Shown one piece after another: positions 16,815 to 22,313 of a stretch of DNA of 22,313 nt. Both the position numbers and the translations under genes were made by a program. Position 1 is the stretch's first letter, and each line of letters starts with the position of its first letter. Below the pieces are notes generated by a model. The model was given only the letters and a program-made list of their open reading frames with translations. It searched no databases and was not told the origin of the DNA. The DNA comes from Sphingobacterium sp. UBA5670 (GTDB taxonomy: Bacteria > Bacteroidota > Bacteroidia > Sphingobacteriales > Sphingobacteriaceae), in contig NZ_DIIM01000003.1 in NCBI RefSeq assembly GCF_002420705.1, forward strand, positions 1 through 22,313, read 5' to 3'.

Positions 16815-16855
16815 ACCGGATAGGCAACAGTATTCGGTTACGTAGCCTATCCGGT
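16815..16855. promoter_or_regulatory. Long inverted repeat upstream of the sensor/regulator gene
   Basis: accggataggc (16815-16825) and gcctatccggt (16845-16855) are perfect 11-bp inverted copies separated by 19 bp. On the minus strand no T-run follows the hairpin, so it is a poor intrinsic terminator for susD2. On the plus strand only TTTT follows. The repeat sits about 53 bp before the regulator ATG and just downstream of a candidate -7 element (16874-16881), so it would lie in the regulator's 5' leader. It could be an operator, possibly for autoregulation, or a leader hairpin or processing site. Confidence 0.5.
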
Positions 16856-16873
16856 TTTAGCAGATCAAAATAA

Positions 16874-16883
16874 CAAAATTATC
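16874..16883 (-). promoter_or_regulatory. Candidate promoter -7 element for the regulator-GH2-beta-helix genes
   Basis: The minus strand reads GATAATTTTG, containing the Bacteroidota -7 consensus TAnnTTTG. The same ten bases occur upstream of susC2. A TTG lies at 16907-16905, 23 bp upstream of the -7 element, slightly longer than the usual 19-21 bp. It is 111 nt before the regulator ATG. Readthrough from susD2 (stop at 16923) is an alternative source of transcription. Confidence 0.4.
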
Positions 16884-16922
16884 AGAAAGCACCTAGCTTC
16901 CTCGCAAGACTGCCAATCGTAC

Positions 16923-18803
16923 TTATTCGACAATCTTATCGAGTGGTGGCACATTGTTTTCAGCTCCTGCATAGCCCTGGTTCTGATTGATCATCCCATT
17001 CGTATTAAATCGCTGTGCCGACGCGGGAACAGGCCACAACACATGGTATGGTGCAATTTCATAATGCACACCTTGTACCGTTGGAACTTTATTACGATAG
17101 AATGAATTTTTTTCAATAATGCGGTCATAGAAGAAGTTGTTCTGCGAGAAATTGGCCATGCTATATGTTTTACCATTATAAGCCGGAATGCCGGTCTGTG
17201 CAAAGATATAGGCAATACGTGTCAGCTCAGATTTACGAGCTTCCTCCCAAAATAATTCGCGCGCCCTTTCATCCAGTACGGTACCGATATTCACTTTTGC
17301 TGCATTTTGTAACAGGGCAGCATTCGCGCGCCCACGAACAGCATTAATATCTGCCATGGCTTGCGCCTGTTGACCTTTCCAGATGTAGGCCTCTGCGCGC
17401 AATAAAAAGGTTTCTGCCAGCCTGAACACATACCAGTCGGTGTTAGTACCACGCGGTGGATTCCAATTGGGGTCTTCGGCATATGGATTGGTCGAGTTGA
17501 TGAAGACTTTATAATGCGGCCAGCCAAACCAGTGCCGAATGGTATCCAACGAACCGTTGGTAAATACCTTATCTATATTTTCGTTCGTAAACTGTTGGAT
17601 AGGCTTACCATAAAGGCTACTGATTGCAGGATCTTTGGAGGCCTTGATGGCGGGATTATTATACACCAGATCTGTCATATCCATCCACATCCCCATTGCA
17701 TGCCGGTAATCTGTATTATCTGTCCATATTTCTTTGGTACTATAGTAGGTACCGCGATAGCGGCCAATGCCACGACCGTACATCCGTGTCAGCGGGATCT
17801 CTGCATTCACGGCATCCACAATCGCCTGGAGACCTCCCTGTGGGATTTTTAAATTGGCAAAATGCCAGGCTGGGACGGTATTCCGCATCAACTGAGACCC
17901 CAGATCCGTACGGCCTTGCAATGTTTGACGATCAATTACCAAAAAGAGCGCTTCTTTATTGGCCGGTATCGCTTTATTATCCATCCGATGCAAGTCCCAA
18001 ACAACATTTTTTGACAAATCCGCAGCGGTACTACCGAAACGGCTTTTCATCAGGGCATATTTACCCCCGTCAATCACTCGACTGCTGGCTGCTATAGCAC
18101 CATCAAAGTCACCCAATGCCAAATCTATCTTTGTCAGCAAATGGTTGACGGCTCCATTGGTCACATCACCTTTATTGACGCCATCCTTCACCCATAGTTG
18201 CGCAAATTCTAAATCTTCCTTCATCTTCTTCAGAATGACCTCTCTTTTGGTCGAATAAAAATCGTATTTGGGCGCCGAAAGATCTTTCAGCTGCAGGGGC
18301 ACATCACCAAATTCGTGCACTAATCTGTAATAAAAATAAGCGCGATAAAAATAGGCTGCTCCCAAGATTTCATTTTTCTGTGCCTCTGAACTATATGTTG
18401 GGCGGTCGATATTGCTAATAATGGTATTTGCCGAACGGACTGCAGCGAAAAAGTTTGTCCAATACCAACCTATTTTATTAAAGTCATCACTATTGAGATT
18501 GGCATCGGGGGTAATCAGCGAAACCAAATTTTGCGCAGGTGTAGCCTTATCAGTCGTTCCTTCCACAGCTACATCTGAAAATATAGATTCGGACAACATG
18601 GGTGCTGCATCGCCAAAAAATTCGCCCCGGGCTGCTTTTCCCAAAGCATTCAAAACTCCTTTAAGGGCATCGACATTGTTTAGGTTATCTGGAGAATATT
18701 GTGATAGCTGATCGGAGTCTAGAAAGCTCTTTTTACACCCATTTGCCGCCAACAATGCTATTGATGCCACAACGGCCGCTACTTTTATAGTTATTTTCTT
18801 CAT
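16923..18803 (-). CDS. SusD/RagB-family nutrient-binding lipoprotein (SusD2)
   Basis: 626-aa SusD/RagB lipoprotein, longer than SusD1. Numbered from the ATG at 18803, the signal ends LLAANGC with C23 lipidated, followed by KKSFLDSD, a common SusD start. The TPR-type segment AYFYRAYFYYRLVHEFGD lies near residue 150. The C-terminal domain contains WYVFRLAETFLLRAEAYIW, then INAVRGRAN, VLDERARELFWEEARKSEL, and HVLWPVPASAQRFNTN near the end, which are usual SusD landmarks. An ATG at 18830 is in frame but would overlap the susC2 stop and place nine extra residues before the signal peptide. The 18803 start is 13 nt after that stop. It is the surface ligand-binding partner of SusC2. The neighbouring CAZymes suggest a polysaccharide fragment as ligand. 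Confidence 0.95.
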   Translation of the reverse strand: MKKITIKVAAVVASIALLAANGCKKSFLDSDQLSQYSPDNLNNVDALKGVLNALGKAARGEFFGDAAPMLSESIFSDVAVEGTTDKATPAQNLVSLITPDANLNSDDFNKIGWYWTNFFAAVRSANTIISNIDRPTYSSEAQKNEILGAAYFYRAYFYYRLVHEFGDVPLQLKDLSAPKYDFYSTKREVILKKMKEDLEFAQLWVKDGVNKGDVTNGAVNHLLTKIDLALGDFDGAIAASSRVIDGGKYALMKSRFGSTAADLSKNVVWDLHRMDNKAIPANKEALFLVIDRQTLQGRTDLGSQLMRNTVPAWHFANLKIPQGGLQAIVDAVNAEIPLTRMYGRGIGRYRGTYYSTKEIWTDNTDYRHAMGMWMDMTDLVYNNPAIKASKDPAISSLYGKPIQQFTNENIDKVFTNGSLDTIRHWFGWPHYKVFINSTNPYAEDPNWNPPRGTNTDWYVFRLAETFLLRAEAYIWKGQQAQAMADINAVRGRANAALLQNAAKVNIGTVLDERARELFWEEARKSELTRIAYIFAQTGIPAYNGKTYSMANFSQNNFFYDRIIEKNSFYRNKVPTVQGVHYEIAPYHVLWPVPASAQRFNTNGMINQNQGYAGAENNVPPLDKIVE

Positions 18804-18816
18804 GTTCTTGATTTGA

Positions 18817-21800
18817 TTAAAGGGATACATTCAAGCCTAGTGTATAATACCGTGGTGTAGGTCCATCATTCTGCGGATCCCAATAGTTCCAAACTGGCGC
18901 ATATACCGCCGCATTGTTCACATTGACATATACTTTAAGATTTCTTACTTTCATACGTTCGGAAAGTGTTTTTGGCAAAGAGTAAGCGAGAGACACATTA
19001 TTCAACCGAATAAAACTATTTTTCCAATAGACATTAAAACTGGTTCCATTGGCACCGCTACCCAAACGCGCATAGTCATTTGTCGGATTTTCTGGTGTCC
19101 AATAGGGCTGAATGTAGGATGTGGAGCGCATAAAACCAACACTTCCAGGGTTGTTCTTTGCCTGGTTGAATTGTTTTTTCTGTCCCCAGTTGGAAATCAG
19201 CTGAAAGGAGAAGTCTATATTTTTGAAGATATTGAACTCATTACGAAGCGACCAGCTAAAGCGGGGTGAGCGATAACCAATAAATTGTTTATCATCGTCA
19301 TTGTACACATAATCACCATTGACATCCTCAAGCTTGAAATCTCCTGGACGAATGCTTGCCTTGGTATATTTTTTGGCCTCTTCAACCTCATTTTCCTGCC
19401 ATACCCCTAAGACTTTATAATCCCATATCACATCGATATCCTGTCCGATAAACCAGCCATTCCCCGGGTCATCATTTGCTGTAGCCAGCCGTGAAATCTT
19501 ATTGCGATTCAAAGAGAGAATAAAATTGGAATTCCACTTGACGTTCCCGTCGACGATATTTCGACTGGTCAAACTGAGTTCGAGTCCTTTATTTTTCACT
19601 TCTGCCAAGTTGGAATAAACAAATTGGTAGCCCGACACACTGGAAAGCGTCTGTTTGACCAAAAGATCGTTTGTCTTTTTGCTATACACATCGACCGATC
19701 CACTAATCCGATCTTTCAGGATCGAGAAGTCCAGGCCTGCATTGAGTGAAGTGGTCTGTTCCCATTTGAGGTTTTCATTACCCATTCGTGAACCGATCAC
19801 TACGGTATTCACCTCGGCAGGAGTACCGTTGGCATCCACGGTCTGATATTTATTGACCGTCAGTTGCGATAATGCAGCATAGGGATCCACTGTGCCATTA
19901 TCGGGATTACGCAGATCTCTATTGCCATTGATACCATAAGAAAGACGCAATTTACCGTAGTTGAGCCATGAAATATTTTTCATGAAAGACTCTTCTGTGA
20001 AGGTCCATGCGCCGGCCACAGCTGGGAAAGTTGCCCGTTTGCTGTTGACCCCAAATACCGAGTAGCCATCTCTACGTACGGATAACGTTAAATTATAACG
20101 GTCCATAAGGCTATAATTAACGCGAGCCATCAGCGCGTCGCCCGTATAGACTTTGTCTTCACTATTGACAGTCGGCAGATTTCCACTGGCAAGATTATGG
20201 TAGCCGAGATAGTCTCCAGGAACAAATCCCTGATTGGCGGCCTGTGTCCACCAGGTTTGGTATTTCTCGGAGTTTGCCAAAAGTGTCACGTCTACATTGT
20301 GGATCTCAGCAAACTTGCGGTTCCATTTCAACAGATTATCGATTTGCCAGTTATAACGCGTTTCCTGATCGCGGCTTGCCGAACCACCCACAATAGTCAC
20401 ATTGGGATTGGCGGAGGAATTGTGGTTAAACGTACGATACATATCGACTCCAGGACTAAAATTAAATTGATAGCTAATGCCAAAAGGAAGATTAACCTTT
20501 GCAAAAAGACTTGCAAAAAGGGTATTCTGCTTGTTCATCCGATCATTGTACGTCATATTCAGGAAGGGATTACGCGCATTCAATCCACTATCATCGGTCG
20601 GAATTCTTCTCAATGTACCGTCGGCGTTGTATTTATCACCATAGGGAGATAAATTTATCAACTGGGCCCAATCAGCTTCAATTGCCCCTTCATCACGATC
20701 AGCATATTGTACATTGGCGCCCATGCGCAAGAAGTTCGTCACTTTGCCCTCCAGATTTAATCTCGCCCGGAATGTACTGAACTCACCACCTTCGATCAGG
20801 TTTTGATTTTTGTTATATCCGACGGACATGTAATAATTGACATCCTCTTTTCTTCCGCTCATGCTAACGGTATGGTCCTGACGAATCCCGGTTCTAAAGA
20901 TCTCATCATACCAATCGACCGTCTTACCGGCCATATAATTGGCTTTTTCATTTGCCACAAGACCAAGTCTGTCCAGCCAGATATCTACCGGATCCAGATC
21001 TTTGTTTCCACCCGAGAGCCATTGGTCAAAAGTCACATCTGCCGGAAGATTGCGTGGATCGTCATAAAAATAAGATGGCCGGGTTCCGCCGGCACGACCT
21101 ACATCCGCCCGCCATTTTAGGAAATCAGGGCCATTATATACCCGCTGGTTCTGTGCAAGGGTCGCTAAACCCCAATTGGTATTGGCAGTTAGCACAGGTT
21201 TATCGCTCGTTCCCTTTTTGGTCGTGATAGCAACGACACCCGTTGCAGCTTTCGCTCCATAAACGGCCAATGAACTTGCATCCTTCAATACATCTATGGT
21301 TTGTATATCGTTGGGATTAATATCGGAAAGCTGCCCGTTATAAATAATTCCATCCAATACGATCAAAGGAGAAGTCGAAGCACTAAGTGTCGTTTTACCA
21401 CGTACCAAGAGGTCACCGCCCCCCTTTGCTGAAGTATTTTGCGAGACGCTTAAACCCGCAATATTACCTTTTAATAAGTCGGAAACGCTCTGTGGATTTT
21501 CATTTTCTAGCTGCTCGGCTTTTACGCTGGCAATCGATCCGGTGACATCCTTGCGGGAAGCTGTTCCATAACCGATGACCACCACTTCAGTCAACTCGGT
21601 ACTTCCGGACTCCATCGTTATATTTAGTGTTGTCTGACCGTCGACATCCTGCTCTTTGTTAAGAAAGCCCACGCTAGAAAGTACGATAGTTGACTTGGGA
21701 TAAACAGGCAAAGTAAACTTTCCCTGATCATCTGTTGTCGTTCCCCCAGAACGATTTTTTAATTTGATGGACACCTGTGGAATTGGCTTCCCCTGGCTAT

Positions 21801-21894
21801 CCACCACAGTACCGCTGACGGTTCGATTTTGTGCATTTGCCATATAAGTGCATGCAATGACACTTGAAATCAAGAGCGTTAATTTTTTGGCCAT
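18817..21894 (-). CDS. SusC/RagA-family TonB-dependent transporter (SusC2)
   Basis: 1,025-aa outer-membrane TonB-linked importer. Signal peptide: about 1-21 (MAKKLTLLISSVIACTYMANA, cleavage before QN). Carboxypeptidase-regulatory-like domain: about 25-97 (TVSGTVVDSQGKPIPQVSI). A TonB-box-like segment LTEVVVIGYGT lies at 101-111. The plug spans about 112-228, with PLIVLDGIIYNGQ and DVLKDASSLAVYGAKAATG. The barrel runs to the C-terminus (YYTLGLNVSL). No STN domain is present, so regulation by ECF/anti-sigma signalling is unlikely. It is the first gene of the CAZyme locus and is followed by susD2 after 13 nt. Plug and regulatory domains are clearly diverged from SusC1, so the two pairs are not a recent duplication and probably carry different ligands. 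Confidence 0.96.
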   Translation of the reverse strand: MAKKLTLLISSVIACTYMANAQNRTVSGTVVDSQGKPIPQVSIKLKNRSGGTTTDDQGKFTLPVYPKSTIVLSSVGFLNKEQDVDGQTTLNITMESGSTELTEVVVIGYGTASRKDVTGSIASVKAEQLENENPQSVSDLLKGNIAGLSVSQNTSAKGGGDLLVRGKTTLSASTSPLIVLDGIIYNGQLSDINPNDIQTIDVLKDASSLAVYGAKAATGVVAITTKKGTSDKPVLTANTNWGLATLAQNQRVYNGPDFLKWRADVGRAGGTRPSYFYDDPRNLPADVTFDQWLSGGNKDLDPVDIWLDRLGLVANEKANYMAGKTVDWYDEIFRTGIRQDHTVSMSGRKEDVNYYMSVGYNKNQNLIEGGEFSTFRARLNLEGKVTNFLRMGANVQYADRDEGAIEADWAQLINLSPYGDKYNADGTLRRIPTDDSGLNARNPFLNMTYNDRMNKQNTLFASLFAKVNLPFGISYQFNFSPGVDMYRTFNHNSSANPNVTIVGGSASRDQETRYNWQIDNLLKWNRKFAEIHNVDVTLLANSEKYQTWWTQAANQGFVPGDYLGYHNLASGNLPTVNSEDKVYTGDALMARVNYSLMDRYNLTLSVRRDGYSVFGVNSKRATFPAVAGAWTFTEESFMKNISWLNYGKLRLSYGINGNRDLRNPDNGTVDPYAALSQLTVNKYQTVDANGTPAEVNTVVIGSRMGNENLKWEQTTSLNAGLDFSILKDRISGSVDVYSKKTNDLLVKQTLSSVSGYQFVYSNLAEVKNKGLELSLTSRNIVDGNVKWNSNFILSLNRNKISRLATANDDPGNGWFIGQDIDVIWDYKVLGVWQENEVEEAKKYTKASIRPGDFKLEDVNGDYVYNDDDKQFIGYRSPRFSWSLRNEFNIFKNIDFSFQLISNWGQKKQFNQAKNNPGSVGFMRSTSYIQPYWTPENPTNDYARLGSGANGTSFNVYWKNSFIRLNNVSLAYSLPKTLSERMKVRNLKVYVNVNNAAVYAPVWNYWDPQNDGPTPRYYTLGLNVSL

Positions 21895-22313
21895 AATTTA
21901 TGGGAATTTAGCGTTGAAATAATTGTTAATTGGTTTATTATGGAGGCTAAATTAATTCGATCAAATCAAAAAAACAACTAAAATTAATCTTAATGAACTG
22001 AAAATTAGTTAGTTGCAAAATTATCTAATACACTTAAATCTCAAGTACTTCAAATAGTAACTGACTGAATCACAAACGCTATTCGGTATAATTGTCTGAG
22101 GTTATAATACGGTTAATAAGCAAGATTTTTTTTACAGATTTTTTCTCTTGGAAAAGATCCCTGCTGCAAAATGGTGCCCGTCCGATCTTAACCAATCTTT
22201 AGGTCTCCAAAATAGCAGACCATGAAGCCACCTTCAAAGCGATCTATTTTTGCTCTGTTCTCAGTTTCCCCGCGCTACTAAGGCTAGTTAAAAAAACAAA
22301 AAAGGGGAAATGA
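21895..22313. other. Gene-free right flank: susC2 leader and upstream region
   Basis: No gene is supportable in these 419 bp. On the minus strand it holds the susC2 5' region with the candidate promoter at 22016-22044. A 7-bp inverted repeat (caactaa 21975-21981 / ttagttg 22009-22015) lies directly downstream of the -7 element. Positions 22100-22313 contain A/T runs (22126-22132, 22290-22304) and no recognised RNA gene. No regulator gene (ECF sigma, HTCS or LacI) is present between susC2 and the window edge. Confidence 0.55.
22016..22044 (-). promoter_or_regulatory. Candidate susC2 promoter (TAnnTTTG -7 and TTG -33)
   Basis: On the minus strand GATAATTTTG (22025-22016) contains a perfect Bacteroidota -7 element TAnnTTTG. 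A TTG (22044-22042) lies 18 bp further upstream as a -33 element. The predicted start of transcription leaves a leader of about 115 nt before the susC2 ATG. The ten-base -7 region is identical to the one upstream of the regulator gene. Confidence 0.5.

Noticed and set aside
16923..21894. Recent duplication of susC1/susD1
   Set aside because: The two SusC proteins differ in length and through plug and barrel, and SusD2 is about 120 residues longer than SusD1. They are distant paralogues with separate contexts.

Overview
The window looks like a Bacteroidota chromosome segment, most likely from the Sphingobacteriaceae (Sphingobacterium- or Pedobacter-like). The reasons are two SusC/SusD pairs, many SPII lipoproteins with Cys-Lys-Lys after the lipobox, Bacteroidota-style -7 elements (TAnnTTTG), weak or absent Shine-Dalgarno sequences and moderate-to-low GC. 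Every gene I accept lies on the minus strand, so the window is transcribed from right to left.

In transcription order, the first unit is a carbohydrate-utilisation locus: susC2 (18817-21894), susD2 (16923-18803), a membrane-bound sensor/regulator (14840-16762), a GH2-type glycoside hydrolase with a C-terminal malectin-like domain (12101-14839) and a secreted beta-helix protein of the GH55-like / 'coagulation factor 5/8' type (9871-12096). The regulator, GH2 and beta-helix genes are packed with 0 and 4 nt between them. The most unusual item is the regulator. A 7TMR-DISM sensor (periplasmic ligand domain plus seven TM helices) is joined through a long coiled coil to a CxxC...CxxC zinc ribbon and helix-turn-helix of the kind that begins IS1595/ISXO2 transposases, with no catalytic DDE domain. 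It looks like a one-component glycan sensor whose DNA-binding output was taken from a transposase.

A 246-bp gap (9625-9870) carries two adjacent LacI/PurR-like palindromes. After it comes a second locus: susC1 (6451-9624), susD1 (4919-6439), a FAS1 lipoprotein (4213-4908) and a DUF5007-like lipoprotein (3128-4195). A good intrinsic terminator (3051-3085) follows. Next are an unknown lipoprotein (2210-2998) and a secreted M60-family metallopeptidase (565-2157), closed by a strong intrinsic terminator (501-542). This unit probably binds and opens glycoproteins and imports the released glycans or glycopeptides.

The leftmost ~270 bp is GC-rich, non-coding in appearance and starts with an 11-bp tandem repeat. 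The right edge (21895-22313) holds the susC2 leader and a candidate promoter. No rRNA, tRNA, CRISPR array, intact insertion sequence or prophage gene was seen.
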